Shown one piece after another: positions 36,897 through 49,856 of a DNA stretch of 64,000 nucleotides; positions within the stretch are counted from its first letter, which is position 1; each line of letters opens with the position of its first letter. Position numbers and translations under genes: made by a program. Source of the DNA: Lucifuga dentata (lineage: Eukaryota > Chordata > Actinopteri > Ophidiiformes > Bythitidae); assembly GCA_014773175.1 (NCBI GenBank), contig VXCM01001424.1:1-64000 (forward strand), given 5' to 3'. The notes below the pieces were generated by a model. The model was not told where the DNA came from, ran no database searches, and saw only the letters and a program-made list of their open reading frames with translations.

Positions 36897-37097
36897 TCTG
36901 CTGCTAAAACACACACAACATAAGCTGTCACACCAACTGAGGCTGCCTGCAGTTACAGGCACCTGTCACTTTTCCTTACTCTCTCTCTCTCTNCTCTCTC
37001 ACTCACTCTCACTCTCACTCTCTCTCTCTCTCTCCTATCATAAAACTTATTGGAGCTCCACACTGCAGCAGATGCAGCCACCGCTGTCATTCCAGCC

Positions 37098-37099
37098 GT

Positions 37100-37140
<41 letters not shown>
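37098..37140. repeat. (CA)n microsatellite
   Basis: Perfect CA dinucleotide tract in the first intron of colq. The plus-strand Thr-His and minus-strand Cys-Val frames here are repeat translations. Confidence 0.95.
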
Positions 37141-37143
<3 letters not shown>

Positions 37144-37490
37144 AACCCCCTGCCAGAATTAGACTGATGGGAGGCCTGTCACATAACACCACAACAACAT
37201 AGTAAAAGCAGTAACAGGTTCATTCACCGATAAGTCCCACTACACTGTCATTGCAATAAAAATAAATTAAAATAAAAATAAATTAAAAAAAATAATAAAA
37301 GGATAAAACCAGAGAACACATAAATATCCTAATATGTATATTCTGCAGAAAAGATGCAGCACCGGTGCTCTCCTCCCATGTTATTAAACGACTCAGTCTT
37401 AATCTAATATTCTAATGACCCAGCAGTGGACGTTAAATTGGAAATAATATCAACCCCATCCTTAATTTTTTACGCACAGATCTCTTACCT

Positions 37491-37700
37491 TCCAGTTGAA
37501 ATTGCGCCGCACTTGCAGCCCCTCTGTCTGGCGCTCCTCTTAATGAAATGTGCTGTGTGTATTCCTGCGTTCTGTGGCTCTTTTATCAATTTGATCCACT
37601 TATCGACCCGCGTCTTCTCTTCGCCGATCAATAACAACACAATTGTGCAGGGAGGACCCTTTCTCCCGGCGCTCCGGTGTCCAGCAGAGGCCACCGAGAG
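37491..37700 (-). other. colq: Probable 5' non-coding exon of colq
   Basis: Minus-strand donor CTGGAAG|GTAAGA at 37490 ends a relatively CpG-rich stretch about 0.6 kb upstream of the colq start codon. The transcription start is not visible; the upper limit given is approximate. Confidence 0.4.
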
Positions 37701-37874
37701 GAGCCCAAACAGCAGGAGCAGCTCCGGATCAATGGCCGGTGTTGGTTGTGTAATCTCCGTGTGGATCGATAGAAATAAAGCTGACTGAACAACTGGGATG
37801 ACACTGACACTGTAAATCTGCCCTCACTCATCCGCACGTTTTTCTTCCATGTTGATGGTGTCTGCAGTATAATG

Positions 37875-37888
37875 GCGCCATCTGCTGG
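37875..37888 (-). promoter_or_regulatory. Consensus CTCF-like core motif
   Basis: The minus strand reads CCAGCAGATGGCGC, a full match to CCASYAGRKGGCRS, just upstream of the likely colq promoter. Confidence 0.5.
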
Positions 37889-39660
37889 TTATTTTTTTCC
37901 TTGCACGAAATAAGATGAACAAGATGCTGTAACTGCTGATGCATGTCAATTTATGATTTGATACAGCATGTGTCCCTTTATAAAGCTACTGTATGATAAT
38001 AAAGAGACCAGGAGATCAGTAATCTGCAAAGAATACAATACATAAAATATACAATAAAATTAATATGTTGCAGAGTGGAAAGAAATAAAAAACGCATGAT
38101 TACATGGTAAGTGGTCCACAGAAATATTTTACTAAAGGCTGTGGCTTTAGGTCAACTATAAGAGATTGTCTGAAAAAATAAGATTGAAATTGTTGCGCAT
38201 AAAAATCAGTAGCCAATATCATTTAGGCATGGTTGTTCATTTACCAGTCTGTTATAACAAGTATAGGGGTCATACTCTTTATTTTTACCAAGAAATGAAT
38301 GTTGTTCTTCAAATGACAACTTTCATTCTTAAACACACTGAATAGAGATAAATCACAACAAAAAGCCAAGGTGCAAAAAAAAAAAAAAAAAAAAAAAAAA
38401 GAGAGAAGCTAAACAGCATATAGAGAAAAAAGAAAAAGCTCTGCATATTTGGATAAAAAAAGCTCAGATGAAAAAACATTTTTTTAATGGCCTTCAACAT
38501 ATGAGATTTTAATGTAATGGGGGACTGGTATGAAGTCAAAGTAAATAATTATGGCAGGAAAAAAATTGCCTAACAGTGCATCCAAAGGGAATAGCCTATA
38601 GGCTACTACACAGTGGATAATATGAAAATACTCAGCATAAAACACACGTCAACTGCACAGGTAACAATCATCCATATGCATCACATCAAAATCCATTTAT
38701 TTATTTATTTATTTATTTATTTAATATTACGTTACTTTTTTTGGACAAAGTACATTTATTTCTTCTACTGTATATTTACAAGACCAGACCTGGTTCTGAA
38801 ATACAGACAGGAATAAACTGTTTCCTAACTTTTAAGAGTCAAACTTAGATTCACTATATTTGGAAGCACAGTAAAATACCTGAATTTGACTTGGTGACAC
38901 TGATGAACATTGCATTGTATGAATTCTTATTGTGCAAATAAACCTTTCTCAAAACGTTCTAATTTGTTCGTTAACATTTCTTGGTGCAAGCTGTTTTTCA
39001 TGCTTTTAAAAAGTGATAGGGAAAAAATTGGCTGTGTCAAAAAGTGGTGGGGACATGTGTCCCCAGCATCCCCAGTGTAAATGACACCTATGATTTGCAT
39101 TGTTCTTAAACACAAAAATGAATTCACTAAACGTATGGATAAAACATGCTCAAACCAATTTTAATGTAAAAGCTAAATGTGTTTAAAAGTAATAGTTCAT
39201 TTTAACATGCAATGGCTTAAAATAGAAGAGAATAGAAGAGAATCCATTTAACACCAATGCTCTTACAGTGTCTACCCATTTTAAGATTAAAGAAAACAAA
39301 AGACAACAATTTAGCAAACAGTAAATATATTACTTAAAAAGTACACTTTAGAATTAGAAAGTACAGTAAGTGCATTGTAAATGTTTTAGGTAAACAACTT
39401 TGCTTTTAGAAAAAAAAAACAACCCTAAGTCAGTTGCAGTTTTCAGAGACCACAAAGAAAATCCACAAGTTGCAGGAAGTCTGATTAATGGTTAAAAGCA
39501 AACAGATGAAAACAGCATGACGACAACGTTGTAGTAAGGCGGAAAAAAAAGAAAAAAGTGCATAGTAACGTGTTTAAATCCTCATAACCTCAAGCAGCCC
39601 TTCTAACATGATTTTTCCCTAAAAGAATGAAGCTTGTGACCACATTACCACTAAACTGAA
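37889..39660. other. Intergenic region between colq and cycs
   Basis: No gene seen. AT-rich, with a poly-A run (38376-38400), a (TTTA)n tract (38697-38722) and the probable 3' UTR of cycs at its right end. Confidence 0.6.
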
Positions 39661-40787
39661 TCAGGATGTGGCATCCTTTAAATAAGCTATAAGATCCTGT
39701 CTTTCCTTTTTCGTTCTGATCCCAGCAAAGATCATCTTGGTACCAGGAATGTATTTCTTTGGGTTTTGAAGGTAGATCATCAGAGTTTCTTCATTCCAGA
39801 TTATACCTGCAAAGTACACATATAACACACATATATAAGGGTTGCATTAAGAACTCAAGACTTAGAGAAGGAATTTCATGCTGTCTTGCCTGTCCAGGCC
39901 TGCTCTGACTGCCAGGCATGAAGCTACAAGAATCAAGAGCTATAATTAACAAACACACAAACACATATATATATACATACATATACATAGCTGTTATATT
40001 CATGAAAGGATGAAAACATCCCATAACAGCATTTTGTACCATGGGACAGTTAATGAGAAGCAAAATAATTATCCATTTTATAGATCATAAATTTGGAATT
40101 ATATGCCTTGATATACAGGAAGAATTAAGACTACTACTATTATTTGTTTATTTACTGAATTGAAAATGTGAAATAACATGATTCAGTGTGGCCTGCTAAT
40201 GACAGGCACAAAATTTAACTTACTCATGGCTATATTCTGATGTTTCCTGTTCACCGTGTCAAAGAATGGGTGACACCTGAGAGACAGTTTGGCCAAAGAA
40301 CAAACCAAACATGCATCTTCAGTGCAGTGCATGAGCAAGCCAAGGTGTGCAAATGGGTCCTGCATGAGATGAATTTCAGGAAATGGCTTATAATAATGGC
40401 TCACCATTATTTTTATTGATCATAACTGATCACTGATTACTTTCCATGGTCAGTGAACACAACATTTTGCATGTGTCCCTCCACATTAAACTCATTCTGG
40501 GTTTTTCTGATTACGTGTCCTTCTGTCTCTACATTTTGACTCTCTTGCTACTCTTTATGATTTTTTTGTGATCACTGTGGGTGGATGTTTTATGATGGAG
40601 TTGAGAGAGGAGCAATACCCTTTTCAATGTTGGCCTGTGTGTAGGAGAATCCAGGTGCCTGCCCTGTCTTCCTCCCAAACAGACCCCACAGGTTGGGTCC
40701 CACTTTGTGACGCGCCCCCTCTTCTACTGTGTGACACTGGGAACATTTCTGGACAAAAACCTTCTTCCCTTTTTCGATGTCCCCCAT
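39661..40787 (-). CDS. cycs: Cytochrome c
   Basis: Soluble haem protein of the mitochondrial intermembrane space; it carries electrons from complex III to IV and, once released, activates Apaf-1. Two coding exons on the minus strand (40619-40787, 39661-39806) give 104 residues with an intron in the Gly-56 codon, the usual place in vertebrate CYCS. The haem site CSQCH (C14, C17, H18 in mature numbering) and axial Met80 in [10 protein letters not shown] are intact. A non-coding first exon ends at a GTAAG donor at 41161-41165, and a CCCCAG acceptor lies 11 bases before the ATG. Several lysines of the binding face are changed (K22 to E, K25 to R, K86 to R, K87 to T), while K7, K8, K13, K27, K39, K72 and K79 are kept. 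It is an intron-bearing, intact gene, not a processed pseudogene. Which fish paralogue it is cannot be settled here. Confidence 0.95.
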
Positions 40788-41165
40788 GAGAAGCAGCTGG
40801 GGAAGAGAAGAAGAATGGAATACATTACAGGCAGTGGTGTGCTGTAACAATAATTAGAAGTATTGTATTACTGTATTTACAATTTTGAGGTACTTTGAGG
40901 TACTCTAATATGCTACTTTCTACTTCTACTCCACTATATTTTTAAAGGAAACTTTGTTCTTTTAACTCCACATGCAGTAATTTTGACAACTTTGGAAAAG
41001 AAACCACACCAGCAAAAGATGAAAAAAACAAAACATAACAGTAGGAAAAAAGTATTCATAATAACTACTTAGAACGTCACCACAAATGGTTCCACCGCTC
41101 AGAGTAAGCTGGGTGTTTTCGTCTGGAGAACACTTAAACACAACAATGAAAGGCGTAAAACTTAC

Positions 41166-41350
41166 CTGACGGGATCCTTTAGTTTCGTATCTTCAGGATT
41201 ATATCGCCTTTTCGAAATCGAATCAGTTTCAGTCTAACTTTTGTCTGTAAAACACAAGTTTGGAAGTTTCTGCACAAATACGACTGGATCGGAACCTGAA
41301 ATAAACCCAAATTTCCGTGGGGCGTGGCTGCGTAAGAACGTGTTGCGTCA
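41166..41350 (-). other. cycs: Probable cycs 5' non-coding exon and promoter
   Basis: The minus-strand donor CCCGTCAG|GTAAG at 41166/41165 defines the end of the exon. Upstream sequence around 41320-41350 (TGACGCAACACG, GCCACGCCCC) has a CRE/AP-1-like and a GC-box-like element. The exact start is not visible. Confidence 0.45.
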
Positions 41351-41399
41351 CACATGAAGAAAATGCAGCTCTGTGTCACACCTGTTTGATTTCCAGCTA

Positions 41400-41428
41400 G
41401 ACGAGTGTATTAGTGTAGTGTGATATCA

Positions 41429-41462
<34 letters not shown>

Positions 41463-43775
41463 GTCTTTGAGTCAATCTGGTTGAAAGTGGATCCGAAGCA
41501 GCGCCTTTGTGGTGCTGTGGAGGTGCGTGTATGTCACCAGGATCTTTCTGTGAGTATATGCAAAAATGTCAGGTGTCAGGTGTGTTAACGCGGGATCAAT
41601 TACACTTTCAATTAACCGAAATCCCCCAAGTTATATTCTTGAAAGGATGTTAAAGTCTCTGAAAGAGCATTTATACCATGGGACATGAAACAAATTAAAC
41701 GAGGTCAGTTAACCTTGTTATAATAGAAACTCATGTGGACTAAAAATGTTCTGCTCCAATAATTTCTTTTAGGGAGTTGAATACAATAAATATGTAGTGA
41801 AACAAGCTGCATATGATGTATCATATCAGATTCCACTGCTGGCTGTTGTTTTCCCTCAGTAACTGTAGGTCCTGAACTTGCAATTCCTCTCCTGTCCACC
41901 AGATGTCTCTATCGAGCGTCTTGCTTCTACCTGTCACCTGACCCACACACGTTGATCATTCTAGCCTCTCATCTGTGGTTTGTTTGGCTTTGGCCTTTGG
42001 ATTAGTTTGCCTGATCGGCCTCCATAGCTGTTGCTGACTGTAAGCCTGCATTTTCACTCAGTAAAGTTTGTTTTATTTGTAATTGCGCTCAGGGCCGTAC
42101 GCAGGGTTTAAGAAATACAGAGGTCCAAAAACTGAGCCTGCTAGGGGGTTCAGGGGCATAGCAATAACATAGTGCGTAAGTGAGTGTGTGACCTTCACCG
42201 GCCCTACGGTGATGTTTTTTGTTGATTTTGTTTTACATGTAATCTCAGTTTGGGCTTTAATCTGCTTGAATTGTTGTGCTTTATAATAAGTGTACGTTTG
42301 TATAATTTATACACGAGTTTGTAGCCTAAATGTTGTAAATTGTCTTGGGTGCGGGTAATACACTGTGCGCGTCATAGCCTACTTGGGGAATTACGAGTAA
42401 TTAAAATGAATTTAAACTAAGCAAACAAACAGGCTGCAAAACGTGTCAAATTTACACCTGTCACGACGTGAATTTATGACTGCTCCTCAATAAAGTTTGG
42501 CGACGCGAGAAATCAAGATGGATTCACATCATCCAGTGATGATGATGATTTGGTGCTGATGCTTTTGACAGAAAAAAAGAGAAAACGCTTGTGAACAGCG
42601 TATGGAGGTGTGTGACAGGTCACATTAATATCTGAGCCATTTGGCTGTAGGTACACAGGCTGTGCGTAAAGGCGCACACGCCGGGCGCACGGACTGTGAG
42701 CAGATGAACAGGTGAAATACATCCCTGCTGAGATTTGCATTCCCAAGATGAAGGAATGAAATCTCTTTAACAGCTCACATTTGGGGCTATTTCTATGTGA
42801 CAGGGTGAGTTTGGTGCATGTGAGCCTCCTCAGGGCTGAGAAATGAGGGGATGTATTTTTCGGCACAAATAACAACAAAATAAGAGTGGACTATAATCGA
42901 TGCTGCCCATATACCTCCTATCATATTGCGCCTAAGAAGTGTCATAATCATTGTTTGATAAAAGTTTTTCAAAGGAATAAATATTGTCTTAGATTACGTG
43001 ATCCGTTGTCCGGGAGTGGGGATGCAGTTCTCGGTAAGGACGCAGTTTGAGGCACAACAAGGATGCGCGCAGAGTTCAACATAAAACGTCACGTTGGGTA
43101 CGCGAAGTCGACCTCGGAGTGAATAAAATAAACGCCGATTTTTCGCGAATCCCNTTCTATCTGACCGCGATGCCCGCCCATAAATATCAAATGCCCTGCC
43201 AATTAATTTGCTCTGCCGCCGGGACAGCCACGATTTACACTAATTATGTCATTTTGTAGGAAAATAACAACAGCAGTTTTCTCAATCTTTGCTATTCGAT
43301 CTTTAGGTGATTTTTTTTTTTAAGCTTTTCAGCAGACAACGCAATGTGTATTGTGAGAAATATCTGATCTGCTTTTAAATAGTTTTTTCCCTAAAAGAAG
43401 CACTAATGCATTGTTCATCTCTCCTCTTATTTCATAGAAACCAGCCTTAAAAGACCTTCTTCTTGGTTTGCATCATCTCATCACGCATTTTGTGTCAGAA
43501 AGGAAGAAAGGTAACAATGCAGTAAATACTAAAACATCTTTCCAGTTACTCTCTCTCTCTCTGCTCATCTTCCTGTCTCTCTCCATCACTTTCTTTCTCT
43601 CTTTCCTTAACTCTGTTCATGACAAGCACCGTTTGATTATAATCATAATTTAATTTAGATGTGCTCCTGCAATGCATATAAAGATGCTGTTAATCATCCT
43701 TTGCCATCCAGTCTTCCATTCTGAGATTATTTGTAGGATGAAATGCATTTTTTTCTATAGGCTATATATTTAGGC

Positions 43776-43818
<43 letters not shown>

Positions 43819-44200
43819 CTGATATATTGGTCAGGTTTTATTGTCGTTTCATATGAGGTATGAAGAGATAAAAAATATTTCATAGTAAAAATCAGTAGGA
43901 CACATTAACAAGCAAAACAACACAAACTGCTCACATGAAACTTTTATTGTTTGAAATCACGTTTTTACCACAATATTTGAATACAGTTTTATTGATAAGG
44001 TTTCATCAAATTGAATTCCAGTTGCTGCTGTAGGTTATTCTAAGAATTTCTCTTTATAGTAAAAATTCTGTATGTCCATGGTAGACCTCAGCATGGGTCT
44101 AACCTAGGAACTCTGCCCTCTTCATCCTTTCAGATGGTTTTTCCTGCAGCTCTTCTTCTGAGCTTGCTGTTAAGTCAGAGTCTTTAGGCCTGTGGGAAGG
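41400..44200. other. Intergenic region between cycs and npvf
   Basis: No gene recognised. It holds a poly-T run (41433-41459), a CpG-enriched stretch (about 42430-43140), a homeobox-site-rich segment after the single N at 43154, and a TA tract (43786-43815). Minus-strand AATAAA at 43943-43948 and 43988-43993 are candidate npvf poly(A) signals. Confidence 0.5.
43155..43260. promoter_or_regulatory. Candidate conserved non-coding element
   Basis: Unique, balanced-composition sequence with CAATTAATTTG and CACTAATTATG (TAAT homeodomain cores) and CATAAATATCAAA between GC-rich blocks. No repeat and no splice context explain it. It lies about 1.2 kb beyond the npvf stop. Conservation cannot be seen from one sequence. 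Confidence 0.28.
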
Positions 44201-44429
44201 AAATGCACAGTATGAATTATCCATAGATAGTGAAAATGAATATTAGAGTTACAGTTTGGTGCTTCAGAATAGGGATACCAGCATCAAGACACAGTAACCA
44301 AATGGAGTCACGTGTTAGTTACAAGTGCAAGCAAAAATGCTACAGAATTAATTTTGAAATACATGTTAATATCAGTCATTAGGTGAAGAAATACCGGTGC
44401 AATAATAGATTCCTAAAAATGCTCCAGAA

Positions 44430-45502
44430 TCAGCTATTTCTCCAAGATCTCTGATGCAGCCGTCTGTTTGAGCATTTGTGACACTCTGGAACCACTTTCC
44501 AAGTCCTTCCAAACCTTTGCGGGAAGTTTGGGTGATTTGATGAACTGTCATCGTCACAGTCGCTCTCCCTTCCAAAGCGCATGGGCATGTTGGGGTGCAG
44601 GTGGAGAGGTTTGCTGGTGGGCTGGTGGAGCTTGATGATGGCTGGCAGGCTGATTTTTCTGGTGGTGGGGATTGCATGTATGTAGCTCTCCAAATCCAAA
44701 CTCCTCTGTATTTCACCTTTTGCCTGGAAATAGAAACATGTTGAAATTCAGGTCATTCTGTTAAATGCTATTGGACTCAATGATGTCTCTGAGTTGAGAT
44801 CATAAATTTCCTAAATAAACCAAATATATTGAATTTTGGACAAATGTATATACACTGAACAAGACATAAGAAGAAACTTTAACCTGTTTAACTCTTGATT
44901 TTTCCTGAGTTTTAGTCAAAAATTCCTCTAATTGTAGATGTGTTATGCATTATTTTAGACACATTTTCCCCCAGATCCCACCCTGACATATTTGGAATTT
45001 ATGGAGAACTTTGTAATTTTCTTGAATTTAAAACAGTTTTGTGGGCTTTAAAAAATAACTTTGTAAAGATTTTGGAGGATCCAGCTTGGTTAAGTTCCCT
45101 CAAAGCTGAGGCACAAAAGTAAATATTTTTACTAGCTTTTAATATTAATAACTGCATTAGTTTTTATTGCAAAACCCATCAGAAACATCAGTAAGCTTCA
45201 AAGGCTAAAGTTGAGGACAGCCATAACTATGATACTATGATTCATGTTCTTAAGGTCTAGTACAAAACATCTACAAAGAGCATAAATTAAGCAGCCCAAT
45301 AGAATAAATCCTCTAATGTCTCATCAAATATCTTAATTCTTACCTGTTCATGCAGTTGTTTTATCAAGGTGTGTCTGTCATCGTCATTGCTCATCAAAAA
45401 TTTATCACTGTGGATTAATTTCCTGTAAACTTGGAGGTTGGACACCGCTGCCCCTCCATGACATCCCATCAGCATCAGCAGCAGCAAGAGTGTGGGCGAC
45501 AT
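44430..45502 (-). CDS. npvf: NPVF / gonadotropin-inhibitory hormone (LPXRFamide) precursor
   Basis: Secreted hypothalamic prohormone; its RFamide peptides act on NPFF-type GPCRs and modulate gonadotropin release. Two coding exons on the minus strand (45344-45502, 44430-44723) give 150 residues in phase. A leucine-rich signal peptide (MSPTLLLLLMLMGCHG) comes first. Two amidated peptides are encoded: one starting SLDLESY and ending MPMRF-GR, and one ending NHPNFPQRF-GR, each with Gly as amide donor and Arg as cleavage site. Where many teleosts have a third LPQRFGR, this gene reads LHQRSWRN and stops two codons later. The start chosen is the ATG that begins the signal peptide; codons upstream in frame begin with GTG and are not needed. 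The neighbour cycs is also near NPVF on human 7p15. Confidence 0.93.
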
Positions 45503-48500
45503 GTTAGCAAGAGACACTTCCTGTCAGGACGGCAGTGGACATGTCTTACCTTCTGCAGACCACATCGTCTTCTGTTATTAATGATTAGCAAAAACGTACG
45601 TCACCTATGGCGAGTGATGGACACACACACACACACGCATTTATGTCTTCTGTCTTGGCTTCATTTAAGATGCACAAGTTCCTGTCTCTAATCATCTGGC
45701 TCAAAAGAAAATAATTTAGGCATACTGTATGTGTGTCCTAATTGGATTAAAAGATAAAGTAGCTGGAATGTGAGAATAACATGAATGGAAGCAGCAATGA
45801 AAAGCTCAGTCAGGCATCACAGGAAACACACATGTTGATGAGCTGTTCTATTAAGTCTATAGCAACACTTGCAAAATAAAATACTACTCTCCTTATATTG
45901 TACCAGGTTTTTTAGAGGTTAGGCGCTAAGCTTTAGTAATTAAGAGCAAATTTATGTCTATGATATTGACTTACAAGAGGATGAGCTGAGAGAGTAAAAA
46001 TATGTTACAAGTCAAAAACTCTGTTATCTGGACTGTTTCTTTTGGAAGGTGCAGCTTCTTCAGAGCCTCGTGTGTAGTTTATAGCAGTTACAGTAGAAAC
46101 AGTAAATCTGAAGCCATGTGTAGACTCGCCTGACCTGCTGTGTAGAAAAACACATGAAATGTAATATACAGGTCTGTCTCTGTTTTTGACGTTGAAATGC
46201 TTGTAATGGAACATCAAACTGCTTTAACTGAGTTGTTTCACCTCAGAATTGATGGATCTCAAGTTTCCCAGTATTAAAGGACCATACCGTCCATTTTGCA
46301 TGTTTGAGCCTAATACATTCAATTTTCATACACGTAAGGTTGCTGATAATCATTTCCCAAAGCAAACTACTGTAACAGTGAATTAAAAATGTTTTTCCTA
46401 CCTTCCAGACCGCCTTTGTTTCAGTTCATTCTGGTACGCTATTAAAATCAACTTGTTGATACTTGAAACATTCTTGGGATAGGTAATCCATTATTGTGAG
46501 AACAACAGATATATTATTTCAAAATCAAATATTCAAGCGATACACCTACCTTAAAAATTGATGTTTTGCCTGCTAATACTTACGCAGCCTTATGAAGTCT
46601 TAGTCCTTCAAATTTTTTGATAAATGCAGGTCTTCTTTTGGGACTATATTCCCATGTGGAGACATATAATCACTCCGTGCTTTTTATTGCACTTAAACAC
46701 TAAAATTAAGAAACTTTGAAAATACCTGAATATATGTCTTGTGCATGATGATGGACTACCTATCACAAGAACGTTTCAAGTATCAACAAGTTGATTTTAA
46801 TAGCATACCAGAATGAACTGAAACCAATGATGGTCTGGAAGGTAGGAAAAAAATAATTTAACTCACTGTTCCAGTACTATGCTTTGGGAAATGATTGTCA
46901 GTAATGTAACACATATGAAAATTTTATATATTAGGCTCAAACATGCAAAATGGGTGGTATGGTCCTTTAAAGGATTAACTTGTGAACATATAAAACATAA
47001 CTTGTTATAATGTGTGAAACATCATAAGTATGTGATCATGGACTATATAGAAGAAAAAGAATGATAGAAATTATTTTTTTAACATCCTTATTGCAAGTAA
47101 GTTTTTGTAGTATCTGCTTTGTCAGGATTGATAAAGAGAATTTTGAGTCAAAACTTGAAAAATAATTGAAATTTGGAAAACAAATAATACATCTGTTTTA
47201 CAAAATTGTAAAAAAAAAAAAAACCCATTGATTTGTCAATCAGTATCTCTAAAATTTACAGGATCCGCTACATCAAATAATCATTTCACCAAACAATAGC
47301 ATAATCAAACTTCATTTTTAAGGTAGTTTGAATTTGCTGGTGGATTGATGTCTCTTATGAACCTTTGGTTTTGTCGGTGTGTTTAATTGACAGCAGAAAA
47401 TCCTGCTTGCTGGGTGTTGGTGTGGCTGACATCATTTGTGAATGTGTTGAAGGTGTATTAATGCGGCCAAATGACTCACCAGTGCTGTATTTGCATGCGG
47501 AGCAGACAGACTGTGAGGAATGCCCGCTGTGAGACATGCTGTGATGATGACAACATGCAGGGAACTTTAATTTGATCCATGAGTCACGACCCTGACATTG
47601 TTGCCATTTGCCATGTTACCATGTCCTGCGCTGAGAGCTTTTAACACAGCGGTTTGAAGTATCTCACTGGGAAAATATCTAAAAAGCATCTGGTTTTGGT
47701 GATACAGTATTGAGCTCGAGATATTTTAATGGCTTTGTTTTCAGTCTTTCTCCATTATCATTTGCCTCCTTTTTCTCCTCATCCCTCCTCTTTCTACCTC
47801 GCTTGCTCTCTCTGACCCTGGCCCCAGTGTGCGGACTATGTGGTCGAAATTTACGATCTTGTCTCCAACACTTATCCAGAGACTGATCCGCACAGGGCTT
47901 CCCTACTTCCAAGCTCTCCCTTTGTTCTTCCACCAAGCATTCCCTCAAAGACCTTGCTCTCTGCCACTGTAATTCTCTCTTCTTAATGTTTTTAATGTGC
48001 ATCCCTGTCCCCACCGCTGGCCCTTTCATCTTTCCATTTTCTTGCTTCCCCTCCCCTCCTCTCTGCCTCTCCTTGTTTGTCTGCCTGCTCACTTACTTGA
48101 AACAGACGTCCTCTTTAGAAATACAGCGTGGCTTTGATTTAATACGCCTTTCACCCCATATCTGTCTCTTTTTCCATTAATTTTGCATCCATTATGCTAC
48201 ATGTTTATCAATTTCTCGTAGATATAGAAACAGAAGCCTCGTTGATCCTCACCTGTCTTCCTCTGCTTATGATTTGACAGCGTTCCCAGAATTTTTCCCC
48301 AGGACAAGGACACCCTCGGATTCTAGGGATGATTTGTGGAAACGTGCTGTTATCTCCCTGTTTGAGCTGATTTATGTCAAGTTTTATCTTTCCCCCTCAC
48401 TTAGACTTCATCCAGGTCATTATCTCAACACTTTACATGCCTGTACAGTCAGCGAGGAGACAGATTCATCAAAGCTTTCTGGCAGGTTATAGTTTTATCA

Positions 48501-49800
48501 ATGATCAAATCCATTTCTGGGGACCACTGCATTATGATGTATGGGAAGACAAGCTGACGCCGGGCAGACAGACATGCAGGCTCATTGTGCAACTATTCTA
48601 TGATTATGGTGGGTAATGATGATGATGATGCATCTAAATCTCTCCTGTGACCACACGTAGTTACAAAGTGGGTAACTAAAAAGACAGAAATTGAGGTGTT
48701 TATTCAAACTGTTCAGCCTTTTCACAGGAAATAACACTCTGAAAATGACACTTAGTGCAGAAAATGCCAGTCATGTGGACTCAGCTCACAAATTTGCTGA
48801 CTTGAGACTTGGCCTGACAAAATCAAAAAACACTTGAAACTCAACTTTAACTTTTGACACGACTAACTTGTGACTTCTCTTGGATTTTTGATTTGGAAAA
48901 CTACTCTCCCCAAACTGCAGATAAAACATATACATCCATATTTAATCAATAAGACCAATCAGCCAATCAAGTTGCACATGACAGCAACAGAGCCACTTTG
49001 GAATTATCGATGATACCAAAGATGATGTCCTTTGCTTGCAAAAACTACGATCACAATAACTTTTGCTCTCAGAGCCTTAGAATGAGAATAGCCACATCTC
49101 ATTTCATGTCAAACTGCACTGCATAGTCATATCTATGTATGTTTTGATCAAACTATAAAGGTTATCTGGAAAGTAATAAATACATACTTCATAAAACATC
49201 CAGAATTTGAGTAAAATTTACCAATTATTACACGAATACTAAATTGATATAGAGAATATTATGACTTGTTTCGCACTTAAAACTCAAAGTTTAAGATTTG
49301 TGACTTGATTTAGAATTTGACTTGGGATTTGACTGCCGAGAGATTTGCTTATAAAGACTTGGTCCCACTTCTGTAAAACACACACGTACATATCCTTTGC
49401 CTCTGATACAGTTTGTTCCATTTTGACCTCAAATTTGTTTCTTATAGAGGATTTTGCCAAATTAAGTCTGTAATGATCATACTAACCACACACATAGCTT
49501 AAAATTTCCCTTGCTCTGTTCCATATTAGCACCATTTATGTTCAGGATTATTTTGGTTTTGAGATTTTATTTTCCCGTAGTTTTCATGTAAAGTTAGTTC
49601 TGCTTTGATTTCTGCCAGAGTTGTACAGTATAATTATAAAAGCCAGTAGATGGTGCTCTAGGTTTGTTTTATCTAAGCTTGGTTGCAGCTTAGCTTGGGG
49701 CTGTTTTGCCTGTTTCTGTTTCTTTAAAGCTTTTATGATCAAGCAGGAATTCAGTGTTTCTGACCTTTTTGTGAGGAAATACATTTTATTATGTGTTTTG
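45503..49800. other. Intergenic region, no gene recognised
   Basis: Upstream flank of npvf followed by AT-rich sequence. Apart from MITE copy 2 I see only short tandem repeats and open frames without splice support, for example the basic frame at 47679-48092 on the minus strand. Confidence 0.5.
46278..46966. mobile_element. TTAA-flanked MITE, copy 2 (foldback form)
   Basis: Ends AGGACCATAC and GTATGGTCCT, with TTAA on both sides (46274-46277, 46967-46970). Unlike copy 1, its arms are long: the left arm to about 46510 recurs inverted from about 46730 to the end, including 'aatcaacttgttgatacttgaaac' and its complement. The middle part is in the opposite orientation to copies 1 and 3. No transposase. 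Confidence 0.85.
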
Positions 49801-49856
49801 TGCAGAATAGTGTGACTTTTTAAAACAACATAATGCAGAATGCAAAAAGATGTAAA

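Noticed and set aside
42085..42200. GGGCCGTACGCAGGG... segment resembling a dispersed fish repeat
   Set aside because: Similarity is only from memory, with no visible ends or target duplication, so it is not listed as an element.
47679..48092. 137-codon basic minus-strand frame
   Set aside because: Lys/Glu/Arg richness comes from a pyrimidine-rich plus strand; no splice or start context and no motif.
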